From contig CAJSYZ010000005.1 in assembly GCA_910574455.1 (NCBI GenBank), positions 4,526,001 through 4,590,000 on the forward strand: a stretch of 64,000 bases of DNA, read 5' to 3'. Positions within the stretch are counted from its first letter, which is position 1. Each line of letters begins with the position of its first letter. This DNA is from Trichaptum fuscoviolaceum (Eukaryota; Basidiomycota; Agaricomycetes; Hymenochaetales; Trichaptaceae). The position numbers were made by a program, and so were the translations under genes. Below, in pieces: positions 9,443 through 20,166 of this stretch. The notes under the pieces were generated by a model. That model made no database searches and had not been told where the DNA came from. It worked only from the letters and a program-made list of their open reading frames with translations.

Positions 9443-12400
9443 ATGTCGGATGTCGTGCAACTTGAATTTGACGTATGCCCTTCTTTCAAAGTTCATATAT
9501 TGCTATCCGTATTTACCTGTTGCTCTCAACTCGAAGGCAAAGATAGTACCACTCCGACGCGATGCCACTGGCAGTGACGGCGCACAGGCTGACTCCCACT
9601 CACTGGCAGGATGGCAGTCGGAAATTTCCAAACTAATATACAATGTGTGTTTTGTACTATGCCACAAGAATTGTTTGGTGGCCTCTTACTAAGTTATACT
9701 GACATTCTGCCTTTCGCTTCTGCTCAAGCTTTCCAACCTTACTCCTGACAAGAGAGACTTCATCCAACAATTGATGCAGCCAAACTTACCGACTAGTAGC
9801 AACAACAATTCAAACGCCGAACTTGAAGTAAAATGTCTTGATATTTCTTTTAATCTGCCATGATGTTGATGTGTTCCCCCTTCTTACTTGTTTCAACACT
9901 GCCTGACATCAAGATAACGTTTGTTTACGATGGCAAAAAAGTTAACAACCAAGTATGTCCTGTTCTCATTCTCCCTGTTCCATCTCTATCTCACTGGCAA
10001 GCAGGATTCTGCCGATGCTGCGGTTGCCTCGCCAGTTCGCGAAACGCAATTGTCAAAGATTGATGACAGCGTAAACGTATGTCATGCTACTTTTGTTTGT
10101 TATCATGCATAATGAATTCTCATCGTCTCATCTAAAGACGTCCAATGCGCCTCCAGTAGACAGTAAGCAGAAGTTGCCGCCACGAGTGACACAAGAGACG
10201 TCCTCGGGAGTGAAACAACTCAGCCTGAGTTCCGGTATTGCTACAAGCAAGGAAGACTCTCAGGCTACCGATACTGCGGTGGCCGCACCAGTTCGCGAAA
10301 CGCAATTGTCAAAGATTGGTGACATCGTAGATGTATGTCGTGCTATGTCATTTGCTTTTTCCCCAGCCATGCTGATTTGTTACCGTTTCCCCTTCTGCCT
10401 CCATTAGACGTTCAATGGACCCCCAGTACATGGTGTATGGCCGGTACCTCTACCGCCGCCACTGGCAGTGACACAGAAGACAATCCCGGATACGACCCTT
10501 CTCACAGACAGTTCTAATATCATATCATTGGAAGCGAAAAAACCTGTGAAGACTCGGAGGATTTGGGATCTGAAGGATCATCTCAATTATTACTGGGGAT
10601 GTCCAACCAACGCTGTTCCTGTCGGGCATAGTGGATTTTTTGTGGGACACCAGGGGAACATTCCGGGACCGCATAAGCGCGAGAAAGCGATGAAGCACAT
10701 AAACGTCCTTGACAACAACTGCCCTCTGATCGGGCAATGGCCCGTTTTGCTACCTATATTTGAAGACGCTTTTGATCGCTTTCACGTCAGGCATACCGTA
10801 ACATGCATAGATATATGCAAGATTGGATATCATAAAGACGGGAAGGGGGAAGACGGGAGGTCAGATCCTGTTGTCGTGTGGATTGGAGTAATACCGTCCG
10901 AGTTGGAGGTGCTTATGCCCTCCGACTACGAGAGGCCTGTTGGTGATGTTTATTGTGAATGCGCCGACGCGATTAGAAGCTCCATTCGCAAGCGCTGGAC
11001 ATTATCAGGGCGGTTCGAGGTAGAATTTCGCGAGGCCATTCCTCAGTCCTGTCCCGCAAGTGGAGTGGTACCAACCCCTAATCCCCTGGACGACGGAAAA
11101 CCTCTCGAACACGAACAACTACCTGGCCCCGTACCAGCACCTGGACAATCACATGTAGTCGATGGCCTTGCCGTTCCCGCGTCTGGGTTCGGAAGTCTCG
11201 GCCAAGAAACCAAGGACCCGACAGAGAACGTTTCCTTACCTTGTTTTCGACCACTGGCACCTGATACCATAATTCCGGACAGCACGGCTCTTGACCTTCC
11301 GCCTGATAAAATTTTGGCCGGAGACTTCAGTGAACCCAGATCTCCTGAATCTATAATTAAGTCTCTAGAGGCATACACTTCAACCCTTCGAGGAACAAGC
11401 ATAGGAGTTAGTGGTCAGGACACTTTCAGTACATGGGGTCCCATCATCAAATTTCAGGGGTTGGATAAACTGTTCAGTTTGATTAACGGACATGCTATAT
11501 TTTCCGCCTCTAGTGAAACTACCATCAATGAACTAGTGGACGCCGTTGAAAACCCAGCTGACGAGGACCAGCGTGTATCAGACGTCGAAGGACAAGCGTG
11601 AACTATATCTAGTCCATATTCTACCTGATGCCTACCGTTCCTTTATCGACAACGAATTCTGTCGAGCGTTAAATGAGCTTGGAAGACAAAGGCAGAGATG
11701 CAAAGAACGACTTGACAAACTGGAATTGATCTCGAAGGATTTACAAGCAGATGGTAGCGGAAGCATCGCAGTCCCAAGCGCTAAGTATGCTCCTTATGGT
11801 GGAATGACAATCAACATTTCCCAAGAAATCGAAATAGCCTCTGCGCTCTCCAAATCTACCACTAAAGCAATGGGGGACTATCACGAAATCCATCGGAAGG
11901 TTTACGAAAATTTCAACCTACTCGAACCTAATGGGACTCGCGCTGGGACCATTGGCTATGTTGGCTATTCGCATTCAGGCTCGCAGACCTGTGCCGAGAT
12001 TGGGCATGAATTCGGTTTCAATTCTGAGTTTGCCCTCGTGCAGCTGTTCGACAAGAAAGTCAACGAAACGAACTTTCAGTGTAACATCATTCACTTCGGG
12101 CAGCATCCTGAGACCAATGTCGTGCGTATTCGGTCGGCCTATAGAAAAGCAAAGGTTCCGTACCCTACGAATGGACGTCTCGAGATCAAGTCAGGGTATA
12201 TCGAAAGGTCGGATCAATTCAATCATGAGATTGCGGTGTTAAAGGCTGGTGCTACCACTGGTGTAACAGTTGGATATGCGAACCCGATGGAGTCTGCGAT
12301 CTACGCATCATAAATAGGACACTCGGCGGCAACCCGACGAATCCGCCACTGCCAAAGTTGAAAAAAGGAGCTGCACGCCTTGTCTGGAATATACCTTCAA

Positions 12401-12627
12401 AATACGACTACTGTTTCGCAAAAAGTGGTGATTCTGGTTCTCTGATTGCTACCTTGGACGGCAAATGGGGCGGAATAATTACCGAAACTTGTGTCAAGGG
12501 TCTTCAAGTTAGCACAGGTGCTGACAACGGCGATTTCACCTACGCGCTCCCAGCATTCGCTATTGATGAGATGCTTACCTATGCCAAATTTCCGCCGATC
12601 GTTGTACCAACGACACGCAAGGACTGA
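9443..12627 (+). pseudogene. PA-clan serine-protease-like gene 2 (paralogue), probably inactive
   Basis: Exons on the plus strand are 9443-9472 (MSDVVQLEFD), 9537-9644, 9729-9827, 9914-9952, 10002-10076, 10138-10332 and 10408 onward. All have phase-0 junctions, mostly GTATGT or GTAAAA donors and AG acceptors, and together they give a continuous reading. The large exon shares the conserved domain of gene 1. Near 11573-11612 a very short intron or a frameshift is needed. Near 12300 a 1-nt frameshift after the GVTVGYANPMES block moves the reading to the frame that holds KSGDSGSL and the C-terminus ending at 12627. The expected catalytic Asp motif reads NSEFALVQL, so Glu stands where gene 1 has Asp, while a His in NGHAIF may match the catalytic His. 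The frameshift and the Asp-to-Glu change together suggest a degenerating paralogue. Confidence 0.6.
10020..10332 (+). repeat. Duplicated 57-bp coding unit and splice donor in gene 2
   Basis: Positions 10020-10076 and 10276-10332 are two copies of a 57-bp exon end. They encode AVASPVRETQLSKIDDSVN and AVAAPVRETQLSKIGDIVD, and each is followed directly by a GTATGT donor and similar intron starts. This indicates an internal duplication that included exon and intron sequence. Both copies remain in frame. Confidence 0.75.
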
Positions 12628-12696
12628 CTCTGAACAATGTATCTTTACTTTGTTAATCTGTCTTTCTTCCGCATTCCTCCACTACTATTCTTACTA

Positions 12697-13325
12697 CAGT
12701 GTCGGAAGGCTAAAACCCGCCTCTCGGAACCCCCCTCAAAACTTTTTTTTCTCCGGCCACAAAAACTTGCCAATGACCCTGAAACTGTGTAAATAGCTTA
12801 TAATGCACTATATCTTTCATTCTTATTGATTAGATTTGCTTGAATTTAATTCCAAAAAATTTCTCATACCAGGATTTTGAAACATGCTACTAATTTAGTA
12901 ATACAGCTCTTTTAAGAGGTTCCCACGGCTTCGGAATATACGGAAACGATGTCTTTTTGCAAGCCGGACTTCCTGGTGGAATAGTTTGGCAAGTTTTACC
13001 AATTCGATCCGGAATTCATCTTTTTCCCGGTCCACCCGGACACTTTCGTCCGGAAGCCTCAAGCATTAAACCCTAATTACAGACTTTCTAGAAAGTCTCG
13101 GAAAACAATTCTGTTTGTATTTCCAGTCAATCCAAGGTCAATAGAGACTAAAATTTGACTAAAATTTTTCAATTTCTTCAAAAAATTTGAAACATGTACC
13201 GGAAAATTTTTTATTGCAGAAATCAACGTATCTTCCTTACTTCTATTACAAAAATTTTGAAATCTCAGTCATTGACGCAAAATTCCGGCCTGCACACAGA
13301 GGCGGGTTTTGACCTTCCGACACTG
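12697..13325. mobile_element. Tc1/mariner-type MITE, 629 bp
   Basis: The left end is TA|CAGTGTCGGAAGG and the right end is CCTTCCGACACTG|TA, so inverted termini lie between duplicated TA dinucleotides (12695-12696 and 13326-13327). The termini pair over about 30 bp with a few mismatches (CTAAAACCCGCCTCT versus TCAAAACCCGCCTCT). The interior is AT-rich and non-coding. A TA target and CAGT-type ends are the signature of Tc1/mariner elements, and the length and lack of coding make this a MITE. It lies about 70 bp after the stop of gene 2. Confidence 0.85.
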
Positions 13326-13327
13326 TA

Positions 13328-13994
13328 GTTTCATGCTTTTCTGCTTTTGTTGTGTGTTGTTGTACGCTAGTACTAATGGAATATCTGTTGCAAACTTGAG
13401 TATTGAGCCTGAACGACTCTTGTAGTAGCACTACTATTCTTAGTAGCAGTTTCAAACTGAGTCACTGGCACGCCACCACTCAGATAGTAGTAGCCTGCCA
13501 GTGAGTACTCTACGTAGTACTACTACTCGCTTCAAGAAGAGGACACTCAGCCTGAGGCTGACACTAGTACTACTACTACTACTAGTAGTAGTACTACTTC
13601 TAAATCTGCAACTCTGCTGCCTGAAATGTTAAACTCGAACTTCGAACCCTCAGGCTCTCGCCACCGCTGTGACTGGCTCCTGACGACGCGATCCAGGAGC
13701 CTGAGTCCCACCTGCAGTTGTGGTCATTGTGTCTGGCGCTGCGGCCTTACTACTAACAGTGTCACACCTGTATCGTCGTCTCTGGCAGCTGGCACTCAAG
13801 CACACCGGTATCAGGAGTTAGGTCAAGAACTTGAAGAACAACAAGAAGTCTCGGACGACCCAGGTTGCTCGCACCAGTACCATACTACTCATACTACACT
13901 GGCACAGGACTGAGGTAGACCCACGCGGGTTGACTCCAGACGTACTCGCAGCCCGAGACATAGCCTGAGGTCTTCCGAGGTTCCAAACAACATC
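13328..13994. other. Non-coding, rich in short recurring words and TAGTAG runs
   Basis: No gene is evident. The segment has dense TACTAGTAGTAG-type trinucleotide tracts (13485-13600), many CACTGGCA, CTGCCAGTG, CTCAGGCT and ACTTGAAGA words, and short palindromes. It is the promoter side of the unknown gene that begins at 13995. Confidence 0.5.
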
Positions 13995-15027
13995 ATGCAA
14001 TTCCAGAAACAGCATGATGCCACGCATTGTACTCGCAGCAGTGGTATCTCAAAGTCGCTGAATCAGTGGGACCAATTGCATCGACACCAACCAACATCGC
14101 GGCGAACTTCTTATAGGAAGGACTTGACGCCATCCCACTCGGCTCCTCCAAGTCAACGATCTGACAGCGCCGGGGGAGGGCGAGCTCAGTCTATGAGTCT
14201 CTTAGACAGCCCGAGGGGTAAGGCGATGGAGGCGCAAAATGGTCCGGTGGAATATACTCTTGATAATGTGGAAGGCCCAAGAAAGGAACCTGTCTGGGGG
14301 GTCAAAGCTGAGATCAACGAGTCAAAGTCGGCTCCTTCAGGTATTAACTTATCTCAATTGATATCTATGGATAATTGCTTATTAGCGCAAATTATAAGCC
14401 TTTATCGCTATGGCAACTCTTAAACAAGATATAATTTGGCAAAAGGATATACACAGGTGTCTATCTTCCGGAACGAATGAACACGACGAGGCCATGCAAA
14501 ATAGTTGTGATTTAAGTGTATTGGATCCTGCTAGGACGGGAGAGCAAGGAGGGCAAGAGACAGGACAGGATGCATCAGTCGTGCAGACAGAAGACAAGGA
14601 TCTTCGTGCAGAGGTAGCCGCTCTGAGAAACGAGGTGACGGAAATGAAGAAGGCATACCATGCAAAGTTTCAAGAACTCACGAGACTTAGCGAATCCTTC
14701 AGTAAACAGGAGAAGCTCGTCGAAGAGGTTTTTGAAACTGTTGATCTATTATGTGAAAGTGTTGATGGGGTATGTAATGGTCATACTTCTTAACATTGAT
14801 TCTAAACGTCTGACAGTCTTCATCTAGAATCAAGTGGCGAAGGATGGGGTGACCTTGAGGTCTTTCCTGGAGGACCTTCAACGCTATGTTGTTCACGGCT
14901 CGTTTTTCCTCCTTCCCTTTGAGAAGTCTGAGAGGGAAGCTTGCCTTCAGTTCCGAGGCCAGCGAAAGATAGAATGGATGAGCTTCAACCTTCAGATGAA
15001 ACATATTTTTGTGAACTATCATAAAAC
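13995..15027 (+). pseudogene. Unknown host gene, 5' part, split by nested transposons
   Basis: The exons are 13995-14340, 14399-14769 and 14828-15027. Introns of 58 nt at 14341-14398 (GTATTA donor) and 14770-14827 (GTATGT donor, CTAG acceptor) keep one frame. The first 115 residues are polar and look disordered. Residues around 165-215 (DLRAEVAALRNEV onward) look like a coiled coil. Exon 3 is then interrupted at codon 306 by the insertion at 15028 and resumes in the same frame at 31452. Removing the insertion and one copy of the 7-bp duplication ataaaac restores an unbroken reading of about 743 codons. I do not recognise the family. Any protein made now from this part would end shortly inside the transposon. 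Confidence 0.6.
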
Positions 15028-15199
15028 CAGGCACCTAATGGTGCATCTTCTGAAAATAGCCCATATTATGGGGTGAATGATTCACACAGATGAATGATTC
15101 ATGTGAATGATTTGAATGATTTATTCAGATGAATGATATTTATGAATGATTCAATTTAATATACTAGTAGTTCTTGCACAAAATCATTCAATTGTATTA

Positions 15200-16917
15200 G
15201 ATTTTATAATCAGTATCATATGTACATCAAAACTAAGGAATGAATCACATATCTAAAGAATAATTGGTGCAAAAGTGAGGGAATAAACCCTTCCATCAGA
15301 TTCTGTGTGTTTGTGATGAGGACCTTCACAGGCGTCGATTTCGTTGACAATGATGTAAAGCAGAATGCGCAAGTTCGCAGGTTCCTCGGAGTAAGGCAAC
15401 ATGGTGATAAGGATAGGAACACCACGCTGTAGGTCAATGAGCAAAGGATTGTCAAAAACATGAGTGCAAATATATTACTCACGACCATTGCACGGAACCG
15501 CTCTACATTGCTTGTGCTCCGGGGTGTTACTCCGTTCATAGCACAGGCAATCTTCAGACTTGGAACATAGAATGCTTCCCGCCTGCATCCCAAAGCTGAA
15601 CCCCAACCGCTGCCACATTCTCCAGCTCCTTCATAGTAACCGGCCAACTGAGAAGGCCTGGTGTTCGTCACCTGTCTGGAGCTGATTGAAAGCGAGAGGT
15701 GACTGTGAGGAATTATCGAACTTGAATTCCCATAAGCGATCGCAGGTGTGTATTGAAGTCGCCCCGATGACCGTTGCGAATATTGGAATAGAAAGCGATT
15801 CCGAAGATGAGCCATTTTGACGCAGAGAGCAACTGAGTAGCACAGGCGCCGGTTCCCGTTCCAACTCCAAAGAGCGCAGTGACTGGACAGTTAGTGAAGT
15901 TCATCTTCGGACGAGACTGGAAGTTCAGACTGACCTTGGGCATGCTTGAACAGCGGCAATGAATGGTCAGCAGACTCCATGGTCCGGGGAAGCCCTTTGA
16001 GGATGGTGGATGTAAGTGAAGGTCAGACGTCAGAAAGGAATTATATCTCACATGCTCATTGTCGGTCCAATTGGCGAGCTTCAGCGACGAATCCGCGGTC
16101 CTGAGCGCAATAAGGCTAAGGCGCCGGTATTGCGTGCTTCGCCAACGGCGCCCTTCGTCTGTTGCCCATGTGAACCGCGGCCATAGAGTGAGATGTCGAG
16201 CTGAAGAGGTTGGGACATACGACGACTGTGTGTGCGAAGGAGTGGCTTGCAGACAAGGGCAGAGTGCTGTGGTCACTGGCATCGTGGTGGGGTCACGTGA
16301 TCCCGTGCCACTGCCAACCACCACAGAGTCAACTTGAAGGCGCGTTCGCCATCGACTTTCCTTTGTTCCTTTCGTCCTTCTTGTTATGTTGGAGGGCTCT
16401 GATGCACCCATCAACATCAAAGTAAGTCTATCATCCTCGCTATCCTCGCCATCTTGCTGATTCTCCTCTTAATCCATGTCCTTAATCCTGACAAGGAGCC
16501 ATGGCGAGTATACTGCTCTACATGGTTTTCCTCGACTCCGCCTTCCCTGAGCGCCACGTCCATTCAGCCCCGTAACGCGCATGCTGGTACGAAACTCCTG
16601 GGCGTCCCACGAGCGCAGTCGCAATGGTGCAGGCACGAGCGATGATGGGATAGTGACGAGTAAGACAATTGTGCGGTCTGTGTTCGGTAAGCTCGCGAGC
16701 ATCTGGGAGGATGGATTCAACTTGAGGCAGAGAGTGCGTCACCTTTCACTGCTTTGGACGTCTCAACATTTCCCGCTAACTTGTTATCTTCCCAATCACC
16801 TATCCTTATGCACACGATTGGCCATCTCACTTATAATGATGCGATTGTACTAGCCATATCGGAGAACATGAAGTACGGCAAGACGCATGCGTCCTTCCAC
16901 TGGGCATCGACGGAAGC
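15200..16917. other. Transposon interior, coding potential unresolved
   Basis: Several medium open frames exist on both strands, for example minus 15713-16420 with GVGTGTGACATQLL and minus 15216-15815 with a hydrophobic stretch. None extends into a recognisable transposase or enzyme, and splicing could not be worked out. A captured host gene or a decayed transposase gene is possible. Confidence 0.3.
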
Positions 16918-17075
16918 GTGGATGGCATCTACCCGAGACAACACATAGCACGCTCCGCCAGAATTCTCATAGTCGAACGTGAAGAACTCAAAGTGGTACC
17001 ACTTGCAAAACATGACCCGTACTCTGCGCGACACGAATGGCGCATGATGGGCCACCAGATACATTGGGTGCATCC
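16918..17075 (+). pseudogene. Plus-strand ORF fragment in the DNA transposon, cut by the chromovirus
   Basis: This frame runs to the chromovirus insertion at 17075 and continues in the same frame at 31019-31223 once one catcc copy is removed. The joined C-terminal piece is about 120 residues, ends at a TAG stop at 31221-31223, and reads like a real protein (for example KLGIDLFVMLAKLEACL). It may be the C-terminus of the transposon-encoded protein or of a captured gene. No family was recognised. Confidence 0.4.
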
Positions 17076-17621
17076 TGTTACGTTCACGGCTTCGGAAGAC
17101 TTATCACGGAAATGATAAGTGACAAAAGCGTTGTTTGTGAACAAACAAGTGGTGAGATAAGAGTGGGCGCTTTAACGAGGCTCTCTTAAGCTCGGAAGTC
17201 GTGGGTGAACAGAGTCTTTGGCACGATGGTGTGAAAGACTATAGGAGGATTGACTTAAGTGTCATCCTGAGGCGATATGTACAGGGTTTATATACTACAG
17301 AGGAGAGAAACATAAATAGAACGCGCTTCTGGGGCTAGCTGGGGCTAACTGGGGCTAACTGGGGCTAACTGGGGCTAACTAGGGCTAACTGTGAAACAGG
17401 GGAAATGGGGCTAACTGGGGCTACGTAGGGCTAACTGGGGCTATGGTAAAGCGAAGGGGCAATGTAAACAAAGAGGCAGTAAAAGGGGGCTACCTGGGGC
17501 ACCGAAGGTTAAAGGTAAAAAGGTTAAATGGTAAAGTCCGAGGGACAAAGGTAAGCGTAGCCTAATCGGGTTACGTGAGGTAAACAAAGGTAAACATGGT
17601 CCGTATGCTTGATGCATAACA
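17076..17621 (-). repeat. 3' LTR of chromovirus A
   Basis: 546 bp, TG...CA bounded. It contains a GGGGCTAACT tandem array at about 17330-17445 and appears identical to the right-hand LTR. The solo LTR at 4893 is an older relative. Confidence 0.95.
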
Positions 17622-17817
17622 GTACCCTGTCTCTAAGCTTGAAATTCCGTAGTAGCAAGACATTGCGAATGCGAGAATTTCAAAGACAAATACAATGCTT
17701 ATAGGATCAAGTTAAGATCAATAATGGATGAAGCATGAGAGAGATAGAGATAGAAATCGAATGCTATAGGGTCAAATTAAGACCAATAATAAGAAAAGCA
17801 AACGAATAAGTAGACCA

Positions 17818-18558
17818 TCAAGAGAAATGAAAATCGGAAGGTAAGGCTGCTGCAATAGCAAGCCAGTCTATGCCGGGTTGGGGGTCAGGTCGATAGAGTG
17901 GAGGAGAGGGATGTTCGTTTGGTCTAGGTGTGTGTACAACATAAGGGGGTGAAACCGGGGTTGGAGGTTGTTGAGGCTCCAAAGGCTGTTGGGGTGCGTT
18001 CTGAACATCGAACTCGTTCCGTTTTGCTGGATCGAAGATAGGCATGTTCTCTTGATCATGGTAGGCGGTGGGAAACTCGGGTGGGGGTAGAGCAATTGGT
18101 GATGGGGGAGGGAGGGGTACCGGGTCGACAAATCGAGGAGGTCCTTCAAGGTGTCCATCGTCTAGAGTGTAAGCCAGTAAACGTTCAAATTCATACTCCG
18201 TGAACTCATCAGCTAATTGTCCCATCATCACTTGATTCAGTCGACGAATGATCACTTGAACGAAGCGAAAGTTGAATCGCTTATGTCCGCCGCGATGCTG
18301 GTCGATGTAGTCTTGCAATTGGGCGAGTAATTCATGCATGACATTGAGAGTATAGACTGAGTGATGGAAGGGGCGCTGAGTCGAGTCAAGGACATATGGT
18401 AACAGTCCGCTGTGGAGGAGGGTGGCCGAGTACTGTTGACGAGTGGGTTCCGTGAGGGTAAACGCCTGATTGGGGAGGAGAGAATCGGTGGGGCAACGAG
18501 GAGGAGGAGGACTATTCTCCTTTGTGAGGGTTCCGCGCCGGGTTCGGATGGGCGGCAT
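17818..18558 (-). CDS. Extra 3' ORF of chromovirus A, unknown function
   Basis: This minus-strand ORF of 246 codons runs from ATG 18558 to a stop at 17818 and is the last frame before the 3' LTR. The middle part (about residues 60-150) is well structured in composition, with HELLAQLQDYIDQH and FRFVQVIIRRLNQVMMGQLA suggesting helices. The C-terminal half is rich in Pro and Gln. It has no zinc knuckle, catalytic motif, signal peptide or membrane span, so it is not an evident envelope gene although it sits in the env position. It may be joined by splicing or frameshifting to the frames at 18794-20166. No family was recognised. Confidence 0.5.
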   Translation of the reverse strand: MPPIRTRRGTLTKENSPPPPRCPTDSLLPNQAFTLTEPTRQQYSATLLHSGLLPYVLDSTQRPFHHSVYTLNVMHELLAQLQDYIDQHRGGHKRFNFRFVQVIIRRLNQVMMGQLADEFTEYEFERLLAYTLDDGHLEGPPRFVDPVPLPPPSPIALPPPEFPTAYHDQENMPIFDPAKRNEFDVQNAPQQPLEPQQPPTPVSPPYVVHTPRPNEHPSPPLYRPDPQPGIDWLAIAAALPSDFHFS

Positions 18559-18793
18559 GGTGAAGGGGACAGTACAGGCAGCACTCACAAGTACAGAAGG
18601 GGTCTCCTGGGTAGGGTGCAAAGTGAGCGTGCAAAGATCCCTTGTGGCGAATTCTCCGGGTGATGTAGGGCGTATACGGAAGGTCGAGGATGATTTTGAG
18701 ACCGAGTAAGAGAGGGGGGGCGTGCTCTGGGTTGAAGAAAGTGTGCCTAAGCACTAACTTCACGAGTTCCGGGAAGGGTGAGCAACGTCGAAG

Positions 18794-19663
18794 TCACTCA
18801 ACGTTAATGTGGGGGGTGAGCTTCGGATCGAACAGATAGTGTTGTACCAAATCAACAGGACCAAGAGGGCCGTACTGGGGGTGAGTGGGGCGTGGGCTTG
18901 GTGGAGGTGAGGGGTACTGGAGGGGTCCGGTGACAGTGTTGTGTCGGAGGAGGTAAGTGGTGGGCCAGTCGTCGGTGTTCCAACCGGGTTCGTCGGCCGG
19001 GAGGGACCAAAGATTGGAACCAAATTCCGAGTCGGCTGGTCCAGGCTGGAGTTCTTCTTCTTCTTCTTCGTCAAGGAAATCAAATTTTAAGGGGGAGGGA
19101 TAGAAAAAGGGGGCAGTGGCTGCAAGACGTTGTTCAGGTGTTTCAGAAGGCGGTAGTTGATATGTTGGAATGGGAGTGTTAAAATTGAAAGGCATAGAAG
19201 GTAACGGAATAGTTCTGGGTCTGGGGGTAGGTGGGGAATTAAACAAGGTCTGCCTGGTCGAGGTGGGACTTTTGTAAAAATATGGGAAATACGGATGCGA
19301 ACGAAAATCGGGGGTTACTGTCGGCGTCGTTGTAGTCGGTTGAGGAAGAGGAGGAGGAGGAGGGTGAGTCGGAGTTGGTGGAGGCGTTGACAAGTGTGTC
19401 GTCGCTGTAATTCGTAGTGGTGAAGGTAAAGGGGGTGCTGGTTGCCAGAGGGGGGGAGAAGATGTCCCGGGGGTTGACTGTCGTTGGGATGGGGCTAGGA
19501 TTGGGAGAAAAGGGTTCGAGGTCTGGCAGGGAGTCGATAGGACTGGGTGCCGGAGGTGGTGGAGTCTGCTGGGATTCCAGGGGGGTGCTAGAGGTGAGAG
19601 GTTGCTCTTGCTTGTGGTCACAAAGCTTTTCGATGGTGATTTTATAGAACTCGAGGAGTGCAT
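18794..19663 (-). CDS. Extra 3' ORF of chromovirus A, Pro-rich, overlapping frame
   Basis: The reading is open for 289 codons on the minus strand. Its first half overlaps the frame ending at 19239 and is mostly low-complexity Pro/Thr/Ser. The second half (after about 19240) looks more like genuine protein, with an acidic run (FLDEEEEEELQPGPADSEFG) and a C-terminus of mixed composition. The likely situation is that the true product enters this frame from the overlapping upstream frame by splicing or frameshift. Function is unknown. Confidence 0.4.
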   Translation of the reverse strand: MHSSSSIKSPSKSFVTTSKSNLSPLAPPWNPSRLHHLRHPVLSTPCQTSNPFLPILAPSQRQSTPGTSSPPLWQPAPPLPSPLRITATTHLSTPPPTPTHPPPPPLPQPTTTTPTVTPDFRSHPYFPYFYKSPTSTRQTLFNSPPTPRPRTIPLPSMPFNFNTPIPTYQLPPSETPEQRLAATAPFFYPSPLKFDFLDEEEEEELQPGPADSEFGSNLWSLPADEPGWNTDDWPTTYLLRHNTVTGPLQYPSPPPSPRPTHPQYGPLGPVDLVQHYLFDPKLTPHINVE

Positions 19664-19916
19664 ACAGCTGGAGTGCGTATCTCACTTTGGTCGGACCAGG
19701 GGCGTTTCGGATGCGGTTATTGATGTCTGGGATGAGTATGTCCAATGGTTCCTTATCAGGATGATCGTCCTTAAACACAAAATAGAACAGATGAGAATTG
19801 AGAATAATCTGTTCGTCATGCAATGACTGATTCGCTATCACTTGGAGTTCCGTCAGCTGGTGTTCCACTAAGCTGGAAATGAGAGGTGGGATCGACTCCT
19901 GTGATGAAGAACTCAT
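19239..19916 (-). CDS. Extra 3' ORF of chromovirus A, structured N-terminus
   Basis: ATG 19916 opens 225 codons on the minus strand. The first 110 residues have ordinary globular composition, with helices likely around SLVEHQLTELQVIANQSLH and KVRYALQLYALLEFYKITIE. The rest is Pro/Ser/Thr-rich. It overlaps the preceding ORF (19816-20166) and the following one, a compact overlapping layout typical of retroelement accessory genes. No homology was recognised. Confidence 0.45.
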   Translation of the reverse strand: MSSSSQESIPPLISSLVEHQLTELQVIANQSLHDEQIILNSHLFYFVFKDDHPDKEPLDILIPDINNRIRNAPGPTKVRYALQLYALLEFYKITIEKLCDHKQEQPLTSSTPLESQQTPPPPAPSPIDSLPDLEPFSPNPSPIPTTVNPRDIFSPPLATSTPFTFTTTNYSDDTLVNASTNSDSPSSSSSSSTDYNDADSNPRFSFASVFPIFLQKSHLDQADLV

Positions 19917-20166
19917 TATTCGGCCCAAGGCCAACGTAAATATGAGTGCTTCGTCCTAGATAGTGTAGTTCTAGATCGTGTATCCAGAAGGTGGTAGGTC
20001 GGCGTTCTGGGAAGATGTACCAGATGAGAAAGAGATGGAAGAGTCGGAAAGAGGTGCGTGTGATGATAGGGTGGATTTGTAAATGAGCTATCCAGATGAG
20101 AAGTCGGATAATGTCATAGAAGGTGTGCATGAGAATGGGGAGGAAGTGGGGTGGCTTCTGGTGCAT
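19816..20166 (-). CDS. Extra 3' ORF of chromovirus A, hydrophobic N-terminus
   Basis: This 116-codon frame with an ATG starts 263 bp after the pol stop. Residues about 10-52 are strongly hydrophobic and aromatic (HTFYDIIRLLIWIAHL, then FRLFHLFLIWYIF), which could be one or two membrane segments. A polar tail follows, with HIYVGLGPNNEFFITGVDP. A membrane protein directly after pol is the place where envelope-like genes sit, but the length is far below that of an envelope. Whether it is translated is unknown. Confidence 0.4.
   Translation of the reverse strand: MHQKPPHFLPILMHTFYDIIRLLIWIAHLQIHPIITRTSFRLFHLFLIWYIFPERRPTTFWIHDLELHYLGRSTHIYVGLGPNNEFFITGVDPTSHFQLSGTPADGTPSDSESVIA

Noticed and set aside
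15713..16420. Methyltransferase suggested by GVGTGTGACATQ on the minus strand
   Set aside because: The glycine-rich text is isolated, and neighbouring motifs and a consistent exon structure could not be found.
17818..20166. Envelope gene in chromovirus A
   Set aside because: No signal peptide, cleavage site, fusion segment or typical length; only an env-like position, so the ORFs are left as unknown.
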